Source of the DNA: Alkalibacillus flavidus | GTDB lineage: Bacteria; Bacillota; Bacilli; Bacillales; Alkalibacillaceae | Direction of reading: 5' to 3' | DNA length: 64,000 bases | Assembly (NCBI RefSeq): GCF_040545925.1 | Contig: NZ_JBEPMX010000004.1 | Location: forward strand, 1 to 64,000 | Part shown: positions 49,900 to 58,170 of the stretch, one piece after another | Position numbering within the stretch: position 1 is the first letter of the stretch | Layout: each line of letters begins with the position of its first letter | Translations under genes and position numbers: made by a program | The notes under the pieces: model-generated | What the model was told of the DNA's origin: nothing | The model's input: the letters and a program-made list of their open reading frames with translations, nothing else | Database searches by the model: none

Positions 49900-52410
49900 T
49901 TATGCACCGTGGCAATGTTTATACTTTTTACCGCTACCGCAAGGGCATGGTTCGTTGCGGCCGACTTCTTTTTTCTTCACGATCGGCTGACGTTTCTTCT
50001 CTTCTTGTGGGCGACCACCTGAGACGGCTTTCGCATCTTGTGCGACTTCTTCACGCTGCAAGTTTTCACGGATTTGCGCTTTCATCGCATAGCGCGAAAC
50101 CTCTTGTTCGATCGACGCAATCATGTCTTCGAACATTGAGAAGCCTTCCATTTGATACTCTTGCAACGGATTATTTTGACCATACGCGCGCAAGTGAATA
50201 CCTTGGCGGAGCTGGTCCATCTGGTCGATATGGTCCATCCACTTCGAGTCGACGGTGCGGAGTAAAATCACTTTCTCGAACTCACGCATCTGTTCGTCTG
50301 TTAACTCTTCTTCACGCGCATCGTATTTCTTCTCAACGATCGCCATGACGTGCTCGACCATTTCATCTGGCTCTTTACCTTTCAAGTCATTGGCTGTAAT
50401 TTCATCCACTTCAAGCACATTTGCCTGCAAGAATTGCGCTAAGCTTTCTAAATCCCAATCCTCATCGTCTTCTTCTTGCGTATAAACCTCAACGTTACGC
50501 TTCACCGTTGATTGGATCATACCGATAATAATGCTGCGCAAGTTCTCTGACTCGAGCACTTCATTACGCTGTTCATAAATAATGTCACGCTGTTCACGAA
50601 GCACATCGTCATAAGACAAGATCTGCTTACGCGCATCGAAGTTGTTACCTTCTACACGTTTCTGAGCTGATTCAACCGCACGTGAAACCATTTTACTCTC
50701 AATCGGCTGATCATCACTCATACCGAAACGGTCCATCATTGCGTGCATCCGCTCTGAGCCGAAACGACGCATGAGCTCATCTTCCATCGATAAATAGAAC
50801 TGCGAGACACCTGGGTCCCCTTGACGACCCGAACGACCTCGCAACTGATTATCGATACGACGCGACTCGTGACGCTCTGTACCAACAACGGCAAGGCCAC
50901 CGAGTTCTTTCACGCCATCGCCTAATTTGATGTCCGTACCACGACCAGCCATGTTTGTCGCAATCGTCACAGCACCTTGTTCACCAGCTTTTTCTATAAT
51001 TTCAGCCTCTTTAAAGTGGTTTTTCGCGTTCAACACATTGTGCTTGACGCCCGCTTTTTTCAAACGGTCCGAAATCACTTCAGATGACTCAACCGATACC
51101 GTACCGACTAAGATCGGTTGACCTTTTTCATGGCGCTCTTTAATATCTTGCACCATCGCTTTATATTTACCTTCGATCGACTTATAAATTAAATCAGCTC
51201 GGTCATCACGAACAATCGGCTCATTCGTTGGAATCGACACGACATTCATATTGTAAATATCGCGAAATTCTTCTTCTTCCGTTTTCGCCGTACCCGTCAT
51301 ACCTGCTAACTTGTTATACATACGGAAAAAGTTCTGGAACGTAATCGTCGCAAGCGTCATGCTTTCCTTTTGAATTTGCAAGTCTTCTTTCGCTTCAATC
51401 GCTTGGTGCAAGCCATCGCTGTAACGACGACCTTTCATCAAGCGACCTGTAAATTGGTCGACGATAACGACTTGATCTTCCTCCACGACATAATCAGTAT
51501 CGCGCTGCATCACGACTCGTGCTTTTAACGCTTGATTAACATGATGCGTGAGCGACACATTATCTAAGTCGTATAAGTTTTCGATGTTAAAATAATTTTC
51601 CGCTTTCGTAATGCCCGATTCTGTCAACTGGACATTACGCGATTTTTCATCAAACGTATAATCCTCTTCTGCAGTAAGCGTCGACACAAACGCATCGGCT
51701 TGGACATAGTTCGTTTGCGATTTTTTCTGAGACCCTGAAATAATAAGCGGTGTACGCGCTTCGTCAATTAAAATCGAGTCCACTTCGTCCACAATCGCAA
51801 AATTTAATTCACGTTGCACGCGACGCTCTTTATACAACACCATATTATCGCGTAAATAGTCAAAACCAAACTCGTTGTTCGTTCCGTACGTAATATCTGC
51901 GTTATACGCTTCACGTTTTTCTTCTTTATCCAATTCGTTCGTGTTTAAACCGACTGTTAAGCCGAGCCAATTATACAACTCGCCCATATCTTCCGCGTCA
52001 CGCGATGCTAGGTAATCGTTGACTGTGATAATATGCACGCCTTGGCCTGACAACGCATTTAAATAAGCCGGCATAGTCGAAGCAAGCGTCTTACCTTCAC
52101 CGGTTTTCATCTCGGCAATATCGCCGTTATGAATCGCAATCGCTCCGATCAGCTGCACGTAGAACGGACGCATGCCAAGCACACGACGTGCCGCTTCACG
52201 CACGACCGCATACGCTTCAGGTAATAACGCATCAAGCGATTCCCCTGATTCATAACGCGATTTAAATTCATCTGTTTTCGCCTGTAACGTCGCATCAGAC
52301 AACTGTTCAATATCCGATTCGAGCGACTCAATTTGATCTGCTGTTTTCCGCAGTTTCTTTAATTGTTTCTCATTCAAATCCCCAAATACTTTGGTTAATA
52401 GTTGCTTCAT
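49900..52410 (-). CDS. secA: Preprotein translocase ATPase SecA
   Basis: The motor that pushes unfolded precursor proteins through SecYEG. The ATG at 52410 (GAGGTG seven bases upstream) gives 836 residues starting MKQLLTKVFGDLNEKQL; longer upstream frames lack a ribosome-binding site. Visible are Walker A MKTGEGKTLASTMPAYL, VDEVDSILIDEARTPLIISG, NMAGRGTDIKLG, the RGRSGRQGDPG helicase motif and the C-terminal zinc motif CPCGSGKKYKHCHG that binds SecB-like partners and lipids. Located between prfB and hpf as in Bacillus. Confidence 0.99.
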   Translation of the reverse strand: MKQLLTKVFGDLNEKQLKKLRKTADQIESLESDIEQLSDATLQAKTDEFKSRYESGESLDALLPEAYAVVREAARRVLGMRPFYVQLIGAIAIHNGDIAEMKTGEGKTLASTMPAYLNALSGQGVHIITVNDYLASRDAEDMGELYNWLGLTVGLNTNELDKEEKREAYNADITYGTNNEFGFDYLRDNMVLYKERRVQRELNFAIVDEVDSILIDEARTPLIISGSQKKSQTNYVQADAFVSTLTAEEDYTFDEKSRNVQLTESGITKAENYFNIENLYDLDNVSLTHHVNQALKARVVMQRDTDYVVEEDQVVIVDQFTGRLMKGRRYSDGLHQAIEAKEDLQIQKESMTLATITFQNFFRMYNKLAGMTGTAKTEEEEFRDIYNMNVVSIPTNEPIVRDDRADLIYKSIEGKYKAMVQDIKERHEKGQPILVGTVSVESSEVISDRLKKAGVKHNVLNAKNHFKEAEIIEKAGEQGAVTIATNMAGRGTDIKLGDGVKELGGLAVVGTERHESRRIDNQLRGRSGRQGDPGVSQFYLSMEDELMRRFGSERMHAMMDRFGMSDDQPIESKMVSRAVESAQKRVEGNNFDARKQILSYDDVLREQRDIIYEQRNEVLESENLRSIIIGMIQSTVKRNVEVYTQEEDDEDWDLESLAQFLQANVLEVDEITANDLKGKEPDEMVEHVMAIVEKKYDAREEELTDEQMREFEKVILLRTVDSKWMDHIDQMDQLRQGIHLRAYGQNNPLQEYQMEGFSMFEDMIASIEQEVSRYAMKAQIRENLQREEVAQDAKAVSGGRPQEEKKRQPIVKKKEVGRNEPCPCGSGKKYKHCHGA

Positions 52411-52523
52411 GTATTCGCACCTCGTATTCCTTTGTTTACAATGCTCCAATACTAATATTAACACTACCATTTCTATCATGACAACTAACAGAATACGGGT
52501 GATTTTGTCGATTCTTCCCTCGA

Positions 52524-52562
52524 TAAAAAAAGAAAACCAGCTTGCGGGTGAGGAAAGCTGGT
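52524..52562 (-). terminator. Terminator before secA (after the small gene at 52589)
   Basis: On the minus strand ACCAGCTT pairs with AAGCTGGT around an 11-base loop and is followed by TTTCTTTTTTT. It ends the small upstream transcript about 110 bases before the secA start. Confidence 0.85.
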
Positions 52563-52588
52563 CTTCCAACACAAGACCACAAAGGCGG

Positions 52589-52783
52589 TTATCTTATGTG
52601 GGTGGAGGGATAGTTGGGAAAGGATACATTAACATTGGGTTCGGAGGTTACATGTTCTTCTAACGACACGACACGTTCGTTAGTCGCTGCAACAATACGC
52701 ATTAGTTGGGAAATCATTTCGCTTTGACGTTCGATCTGCTTTTGAAGCTTTGAACATTCGAGGCACTTTAATTGATGAGTCAT
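52589..52783 (-). CDS. Small coiled-coil protein with a CxxC pair
   Basis: A 64-residue protein that I do not recognise. ATG at 52783 is preferred, because GGGGG lies upstream; an in-frame ATG at 52801 precedes that site. It has LKCLECSK (CxxC, a possible zinc half-site), then a helical stretch with heptad character (LQKQIERQSEMISQLMRIVAATNERVVSLEEHV) and an Asn/Pro tail. The single transcript unit has its own terminator. Upstream of secA, no known regulator of this kind comes to mind, so its role is open. Small size keeps confidence moderate. Confidence 0.6.
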   Translation of the reverse strand: MTHQLKCLECSKLQKQIERQSEMISQLMRIVAATNERVVSLEEHVTSEPNVNVSFPNYPSTHIR

Positions 52784-52980
52784 CTCGTATTCCCCCTTCA
52801 TGATCTTGTAACTTAGTTATACCACGGTTTATGTAAGCTGTGTAGCCCCCGTCAAATCAGGAAATTTCATTGAAACGACGATTATTTTTTCGATTTTGTC
52901 AAAACATGATGATTTTAACGAGATAAATGCTTTTTATAGCACAAAAATTTATTTTGATTAAGTTTGTGTTTGGGGTGATC

Positions 52981-53155
52981 TTGATTCACTTTCCGCGACA
53001 CTTGATTCAACCTCCTGCATCCCTTGCACCAAACTGTCCAAATCTTGACTCAAACGCCGCACCCCGCGCATTTATTCAATAAATCGACTCACTTTTGAAA
53101 TAACTACAGCTATTTTTGAAATAAATCGCCCTATTTATTTCAAAACTTACAACCT
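52981..53155. repeat. Compound phased array: TTGATTCA units followed by TTTTGAAATAA units
   Basis: TTGATTCA-type cores start at 52981, 53002, 53024 and 53045 (steps 21, 22, 21). They are the reverse of the TGAATCAAG family near prfB. After a 27-base step, TTTTGAAATAA-family units start at 53072, 53093, 53114 and 53135 (exactly 21 each), the last two forming a palindrome with 13-bp arms (53114-53126, 53133-53145). It fills the 429-base gap between hpf and the small gene; 52802-52980 is AT-rich with no other feature seen. Confidence 0.82.
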
Positions 53156-53165
53156 CTGAACACAG

Positions 53166-53199
53166 AAAAAGAGGCACCCGACCAAAGCGGGCGCCTCTT
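53166..53199 (-). terminator. hpf terminator
   Basis: AGAGGC(A)CCCG pairs with CGGG(C)GCCTCT around a 7-base loop, and T5 follows on the minus strand, 14 bases after the hpf stop. Confidence 0.88.
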
Positions 53200-53212
53200 C
53201 AAACAACTAACC

Positions 53213-53773
53213 TTATGCGTTCGGCTCGATTAAGCCATATTTTCCATCTTTACGTTTGTAGACGACGTTTGTTTCGCCTGATTCTGAATTCTCAAAGACA
53301 TAAAACGCGTGACCGAGCATGTCCATTTGTAAGACAGCTTCTTCCTCGTCCATCGGTTTTAAGTCGAATTGTTTTTTCTTCACGATTTCAATCGCGTCAT
53401 CTTCAGTTTCTTGTCTTTGGTCACTGATCGCTTCCTTTTCTAGCTCAGCAAATACGTGTTTCGGAGCTCCTTGCTGACGGAACTTGCGATTAATTTTCGT
53501 CTTATATTTGCGAATTTGTCGCTCTAATTTGTCCACCACTAAATCAGTTGCCGCATACATATCATTGTGTGACTCCTCAGCACGTAACAATAAGTTAGGC
53601 ATTGGAATCGTCACCTCAATACGTTGCTCTGCATTATGGACACTTAAATTAACATGAACATCGGAAGACGGTGGCGTGTCGAAATAACGCTCCAACTTCG
53701 CAATCTTCTTCTCCACATATTCGCGGATCGCATCTGTTACCTCGATGTTTTCTCCTCTTACGTTGTAAATCAT
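53213..53773 (-). CDS. hpf: Long-form ribosome hibernation promoting factor
   Basis: Binds the 30S subunit and, through its C-terminal domain, pairs ribosomes into inactive 100S dimers in stationary phase. The ATG at 53773 with AAAGGAGG 8 bases upstream gives 186 residues beginning MIYNVRGENIEVTDAIREYVEKK, matching the family start. The N-terminal domain spans about residues 1-100; the C-terminal dimerisation domain holds LKPMDEEEAVLQMDMLGHAFYVFENSESGE. A good sigma-H promoter lies upstream. Confidence 0.96.
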   Translation of the reverse strand: MIYNVRGENIEVTDAIREYVEKKIAKLERYFDTPPSSDVHVNLSVHNAEQRIEVTIPMPNLLLRAEESHNDMYAATDLVVDKLERQIRKYKTKINRKFRQQGAPKHVFAELEKEAISDQRQETEDDAIEIVKKKQFDLKPMDEEEAVLQMDMLGHAFYVFENSESGETNVVYKRKDGKYGLIEPNA

Positions 53774-53805
53774 ATGCAAGTCCTCCTTTCGTCTATGTAG
53801 CTTAC

Positions 53806-53833
53806 ATTCAACAATACCCCAAAAAACTCCTGC
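53806..53833 (-). promoter_or_regulatory. Sigma-H promoter of hpf
   Basis: On the minus strand GCAGGAGTT (53833-53825), 12 bases, GTTGAAT (53812-53806), close to the sigma-H consensus RnAGGAwWW-N11-12-RnnGAAT with a single mismatch. B. subtilis hpf (yvyD) is known to use sigma-H and sigma-B, so start-of-stationary-phase control is expected here. Confidence 0.7.
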
Positions 53834-53952
53834 CTAAACCTCCAAAAAATTTCGAATTTTTTGTCGATATTGTGACAAAAGCCCGCAACCACGCTAGTTC
53901 CACGCAAATAAAATAAACCGACAAAAGGCTTCCACCTCTCATCGGCTTACAT

Positions 53953-54303
53953 CTAATTTCGCTTATCAATAAATCCGCCATCTTTGCCGCGTAAGCTTTG
54001 GTACGGATTGATATATTTTTTATTGCCAGCTTGTTGTTTCTTAAACGATGCGATATCTTTTTGGAACCCATTCATGTATTGCTCAGCCTTTTTGCGCAAC
54101 GTTTCATCAAGTTTAATCGTCTCTTGTGCCAAACGCTTCTCCTCATCCGTCAACTCGCCACCGAGCTTCTCAATGAGCTGTCCCCGCTTCGCTACAAAAT
54201 CATTAAACTGTTCGATTAACTCTTCACGCTTGTAATCATTGGCACGCTCAAACATGTCGTGCATCTGTTTCGTTAAAGTATAGAGCGCTTTAACCGCTGA
54301 CAT
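53953..54303 (-). CDS. fliT: Flagellar chaperone FliT-like
   Basis: A 116-residue, all-helical export chaperone expected to bind the filament cap FliD. Helices are MSAVKALYTLTKQMHDMFERA, DYKREELIEQFNDFVAKRGQLIEKL and TDEEKRLAQETIKLDETLRKKAEQYMNGFQKDI. Low sequence conservation is normal for this family, so the call rests mainly on position: directly after fliS (start and stop codons overlap) and fliD. Confidence 0.82.
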   Translation of the reverse strand: MSAVKALYTLTKQMHDMFERANDYKREELIEQFNDFVAKRGQLIEKLGGELTDEEKRLAQETIKLDETLRKKAEQYMNGFQKDIASFKKQQAGNKKYINPYQSLRGKDGGFIDKRN

Positions 54304-54704
54304 TACCCTTGAGCTCCTGATGCATATTTGTTTTGACGATCAAGCTTAATCGCTTCTTTCCACGTATCACGCATCTCACGCACCATATTATTCGCCTCAT
54401 CTAACATAGCCTCGTCATTGTTAATATTCGCCTGACGCAAGCAATAGTTAATGTAATCATATAATGACATCAGTTGATCTGAGATCTCGTAATCTGGATT
54501 TAGGGTTATCATCAATTCATTAATGATATTCTGTGCCTTTTGTAGATTTGTGTTTTTTTTCGCTATTTCTTTATTTTCCATAGCTTCTCTACCAACTTTT
54601 ATAAACTTTAAACACCCATTAAACAACTGTAATGTTAGCTCCCCTGGTGATGCTGTTGTTACCGAGTTCTGTTGATACGCTTGATACGCCTGTCCATAAG
54701 ACAT
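54303..54704 (-). CDS. fliS: Flagellar export chaperone FliS
   Basis: Binds flagellin in the cytoplasm, preventing early polymerisation and delivering it for export. The 133-residue sequence shows the family pattern AYQQNSVTTASPGELTLQLFNGCLKFI and MSLYDYINYCLRQANINND. It follows fliD by 18 bases and overlaps fliT by a single base (TAATG). Confidence 0.97.
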   Translation of the reverse strand: MSYGQAYQAYQQNSVTTASPGELTLQLFNGCLKFIKVGREAMENKEIAKKNTNLQKAQNIINELMITLNPDYEISDQLMSLYDYINYCLRQANINNDEAMLDEANNMVREMRDTWKEAIKLDRQNKYASGAQG

Positions 54705-54722
54705 GGTGCCACACTCCTTTTA

Positions 54723-56264
54723 TTACATCATACCGCCTAATTGTTGTTGCATTTGTTGTGATTGTGCGTTCATTTTTTGAATCGCTTGTTCCATACGAGT
54801 GAACTGATCCCAATAACGCTGTTCCGTTTGTTGCATACGTCGCTCGAAATCTGATACGCGTTCAGTCATACTAATCAATTCTTGGCCCATAGTGTATTCA
54901 AAATCTGTATCAGTAACTCGACCTGCTCTTTCGGTTATGCGGTCCATAGTACCCTCAAGTGAATCCTCTACGCGATTTAGCAGTCCTCGGCTATTGTCTT
55001 CTGTATCATTAGAAAATAATTTATAAACACCTTCTGAATCATTTTCTAAAGCTTCTCTTAATTTTTCTTCATCAACTTCTAATTTACCTTGGTCATTAGG
55101 GCCAACATCTAACGCACTGACAGTTGTAATCCCAACTTCGAATATCGAATTATAATCACTATCAGGATTGTTCACTTCTTCATACCACGAGGTACGCATG
55201 TCTGAAACAGCCCCACGGACAATTGTGTCACCTCTAAGTTCACCGCTTTTTGACCTTTCTTCCCATAGTTCTATCTCACGATCACTCATCTCACTTTTCT
55301 GAGATTCAGTCAATGGTGGGTAATCACGATTCCTAGGCTCATTCACTTTTTCATTCATAAACCCTATTAACTCATTATATTTGTCGACAAAATTTGTTAT
55401 ATCCTTCACTGCACCATCAATGTCTTTTTCTATTGAAATAGTTGCAGGAGTATCAGTCGTTTGATTGAACTGTAATGTCGCACCATTTAACTCATAACTA
55501 TTGCTAGTTGACTCCATATCCACACCATTGTAAGTAAAACTAGCATTAGTTCCACCGTGCTCTGTTGCATCATCAGGGTTCATTTTAAACATTTCATCAA
55601 GAAAAGAGCCGGCAGCAAATTGGATTTCAGCTCCACCTTCGTTAAAATTACCTGATTCTGCACGTTCTAAAAACACTTCATCAGCCGTTTCATCATAGAA
55701 CCCTCTAACATTACCATCACTTTGCGTTTCTATTTCATCAAACACATCATTTAATGAATAACCAGCTTCCATTTGAGTTAAATCCACACTAACATTTTGT
55801 GGACCATTTTCATTATGATAAGTAAAATCAATTTGGTTTTGTGTTACGTTCACCTGATCCTCGAAAGAAGATGTAGGATCAAAATTATCACCAAATAATT
55901 GCTCTCCATCTGCTAAATCTGTTTTCCGAATCGCCTTACTAGCTAATGATTGAACATCGATTTGGAAATTTGTCTCACCTGCGTCACTGCTTGATGAAAC
56001 TGATACTGCATCAGAAGACGATTCTGATTTAGTACCCTGATAAGTACTAGATAATTTCATATCTAAAAACATATTTTCAAACTCTGACATTTTCGAATTA
56101 ACTTCACGGTAGGCATCACGCTGTTGAGTTAACCATAACTGGTCTTGCTTCATTTGTTGAAGTGGTTGTCTTTCTGCTTGCATTAACTGGTTAACCATAC
56201 TTTCAATATTCATACCTGACGCAAAACCGGTCATACGCATTGTATCCATATTATTTGATACCAT
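54723..56264 (-). CDS. fliD: Flagellar filament capping protein FliD
   Basis: Forms the cap at the filament tip and helps flagellin fold into place. This 513-residue protein has the N-terminal helix (GMNIESMVNQLMQAERQPLQQMKQDQ), a strand-rich central part (about 120-290, asparagine- and glutamate-rich, acidic) and the C-terminal helical FliD domain with AVSDMRTSW and a Gln-rich end (MNAQSQQMQQQLGGMM). It follows flaG by 20 bases in the flaG-fliD-fliS-fliT unit. Confidence 0.96.
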   Translation of the reverse strand: MVSNNMDTMRMTGFASGMNIESMVNQLMQAERQPLQQMKQDQLWLTQQRDAYREVNSKMSEFENMFLDMKLSSTYQGTKSESSSDAVSVSSSSDAGETNFQIDVQSLASKAIRKTDLADGEQLFGDNFDPTSSFEDQVNVTQNQIDFTYHNENGPQNVSVDLTQMEAGYSLNDVFDEIETQSDGNVRGFYDETADEVFLERAESGNFNEGGAEIQFAAGSFLDEMFKMNPDDATEHGGTNASFTYNGVDMESTSNSYELNGATLQFNQTTDTPATISIEKDIDGAVKDITNFVDKYNELIGFMNEKVNEPRNRDYPPLTESQKSEMSDREIELWEERSKSGELRGDTIVRGAVSDMRTSWYEEVNNPDSDYNSIFEVGITTVSALDVGPNDQGKLEVDEEKLREALENDSEGVYKLFSNDTEDNSRGLLNRVEDSLEGTMDRITERAGRVTDTDFEYTMGQELISMTERVSDFERRMQQTEQRYWDQFTRMEQAIQKMNAQSQQMQQQLGGMM

Positions 56265-56284
56265 ATAACCTTCACCCTCTTTCG

Positions 56285-56662
56285 CTAAATTCTCTCATCA
56301 ACGATAAAGCCCATGAATTCTGCCATTGCTGCATAGACATCGAGCAATTTTTTAGGCGGAATTTCTCTGACGACTTCATCGGTTTGTTTATCTACTATAG
56401 AAATATAATAACGATCTAAATCTTCATGCATTTCGTAACGAATTGACGTATCGGCAGGCTCCAGAAATTCATTCATTCCCTCGACTAATTCCTGAGCTCG
56501 TTCACGCGTCATGTCCTCATCAGAACTCTCGCGTCTAGAACTTGCCTCATGATTCATCGCCTGCAATTTCGGTTTCGTTTTCTCTGCTTGTGATGGTCCC
56601 TCCGATGTCCCCGACCGCTGCAGGAGTTGAGGGTTTGATAAAACGTGATCAACCTTCATCAA
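56285..56662 (-). CDS. flaG: FlaG-family flagellar protein
   Basis: A 125-residue protein of the FlaG family, which influences filament length in several bacteria. The C-terminal 65 residues hold the domain (RAQELVEGMNEFLEPADTSIRYEMHEDLDRYYISIVD, VVREIPPKKLLDVYAAMAEFMGFIVDERI); the N-terminal part is a charged, disordered-looking linker. The start is ATG at 56662 or 56659 behind AAGGAG. It is the first gene behind a near-perfect sigma-D promoter. Confidence 0.93.
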   Translation of the reverse strand: MMKVDHVLSNPQLLQRSGTSEGPSQAEKTKPKLQAMNHEASSRRESSDEDMTRERAQELVEGMNEFLEPADTSIRYEMHEDLDRYYISIVDKQTDEVVREIPPKKLLDVYAAMAEFMGFIVDERI

Positions 56663-56693
56663 AAAACAACTCCTTCCCTATACTCTATTATTT

Positions 56694-56720
56694 ATATCGG
56701 CATAAGAAAGGAGTTTTTTA
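56694..56720 (-). promoter_or_regulatory. Sigma-D (flagellar) promoter of flaG-fliDST
   Basis: On the minus strand TAAA (56720-56717), exactly 15 bases, GCCGATAT (56701-56694): a perfect match to the sigma-D consensus. It drives the late flagellar genes and starts about 30 bases before flaG. Confidence 0.93.
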
Positions 56721-56735
56721 GAACAATATATAAAA

Positions 56736-58118
56736 TTATTTTTGATTCTGAACTTCTTGTATAATCTCCTCCGTCATCTCACCAAACAACGGCTTCTCGT
56801 TTGCCAATTGATATTTCCACACTGGCCCACGGAAATTCATTTCGATGAAAATCGGATTGCCATCTTCACCCATCGCAATGTCCCACGACACGTAATTATG
56901 ATGAAGAATCCGTCGGTGGAGTGTTTTAACAAACGAAATAAACTCATCAAAATGAGGGATCGCATCTAAACCCGCAAACGACACCCCACTCGTTGGATGC
57001 TCATGAACAATTGACGCGTCATTACAAACGCCATACGGTAAAAACGACCCATCATCACGCACACCGACACAGATGCCACCTTCACCACCGTTATCTTTAA
57101 TCGCACCGTCCGACCCAAAACGCGCATACGTCAACAAATAATGAATATCATGATTCCAACGCAACGTCACCATGCGAAGTGTATTTACCGATTCAGGATG
57201 AGGTTTCGCCATAAGTGCGTGTTGACGAATCATACGTTGAATCGTGTAATCCTTGCCGAATGTTTCGTGCAACTTATCAAAGTCAACCACGTCACCCTCT
57301 AACTCAAACTGCCCCTCAAGATAACGAAGCTTCTCGACACCTTTACCATCATTCGCTTTACTATCTTTTATAATCAAATCCTCTTCATATTGATGCAAGC
57401 GGTCACGAGCTTCTTGTGGTGTTAAATCTTTATTCACATCATCAAAATATTGTCTGTTCACACACTTCAACACAACGTCAGGGTGATGCTCATCCGTAAT
57501 CAACATGTCATACACATTTTTATCCGAATAAAAATTGCCGAACGTTAGCGGATTAAAATACGGAAGCATCACCTTATTAAACATCTCCTGCGAAATCAAA
57601 CGAGGTTCACTCACCCCATGAACACCGTGATACGCCAAGTGCAACATCGGATCAATAAACTTCCCGAATTGCCCCTTCCAATAATGCTGTACATCATGCC
57701 ACACACCATGATCAATCTGTTCAAATAACCCTTGCACCTTAAACGACCCAAACATTTTATTGAACACATTAATCCCGTACGTCTCATGGAAATGCCGTTC
57801 ACGAACATAATACTTCAAATCCTCATAAAGCGGCAGCACTTGATGATTCAACTGATCAACCAAACCATCTGTTTCATTATTCGTCAGCTTACCCACAATC
57901 GATTTATGTAACTTTTGAAGCTGCGAAACCTTCCCATAAAAAATCGTCCGCTTATCATAGATTTCACGGTTCATCTCAACAAAAGACTCGAGCTGTTGGA
58001 GGACGTCTTTGTATTTTGTTGCAGCTTGTTTGAGGTTGTTGGAGTGGATGTTTTTTATAATACTATAATTTATTTTAATAGACTTATCCAATAGTCTTTC
58101 TTGGGTATCATTAGACAT
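56736..58118 (-). CDS. Sugar-transfer-associated ATP-grasp protein
   Basis: A 460-residue protein with a helical N-terminal region (about 1-110) and a C-terminal ATP-grasp domain related to those found near sugar-transfer and cell-surface genes. ATP-grasp traits are LIIKDSKANDGKGVEKLRYL (glycine loop and lysine), MAKPHPESVNTLRMVTL, CVGVRDDGSF and WDIAMGEDGNPIFIEMNFRGPVW, holding the metal-binding Glu-x-Asn. ATP-grasp enzymes join a carboxylate to an amine; the substrate here is unknown. ATG at 58118 has AAGGTG upstream. The location between pseudaminic-acid genes and the sigma-D flagellar genes suggests a role in glycan or filament modification. Confidence 0.85.
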   Translation of the reverse strand: MSNDTQERLLDKSIKINYSIIKNIHSNNLKQAATKYKDVLQQLESFVEMNREIYDKRTIFYGKVSQLQKLHKSIVGKLTNNETDGLVDQLNHQVLPLYEDLKYYVRERHFHETYGINVFNKMFGSFKVQGLFEQIDHGVWHDVQHYWKGQFGKFIDPMLHLAYHGVHGVSEPRLISQEMFNKVMLPYFNPLTFGNFYSDKNVYDMLITDEHHPDVVLKCVNRQYFDDVNKDLTPQEARDRLHQYEEDLIIKDSKANDGKGVEKLRYLEGQFELEGDVVDFDKLHETFGKDYTIQRMIRQHALMAKPHPESVNTLRMVTLRWNHDIHYLLTYARFGSDGAIKDNGGEGGICVGVRDDGSFLPYGVCNDASIVHEHPTSGVSFAGLDAIPHFDEFISFVKTLHRRILHHNYVSWDIAMGEDGNPIFIEMNFRGPVWKYQLANEKPLFGEMTEEIIQEVQNQK

Positions 58119-58170
58119 TATAGGCACCTTCTCTTCAATTACCTCTATAATTTATAATAAAACAAGCAAA

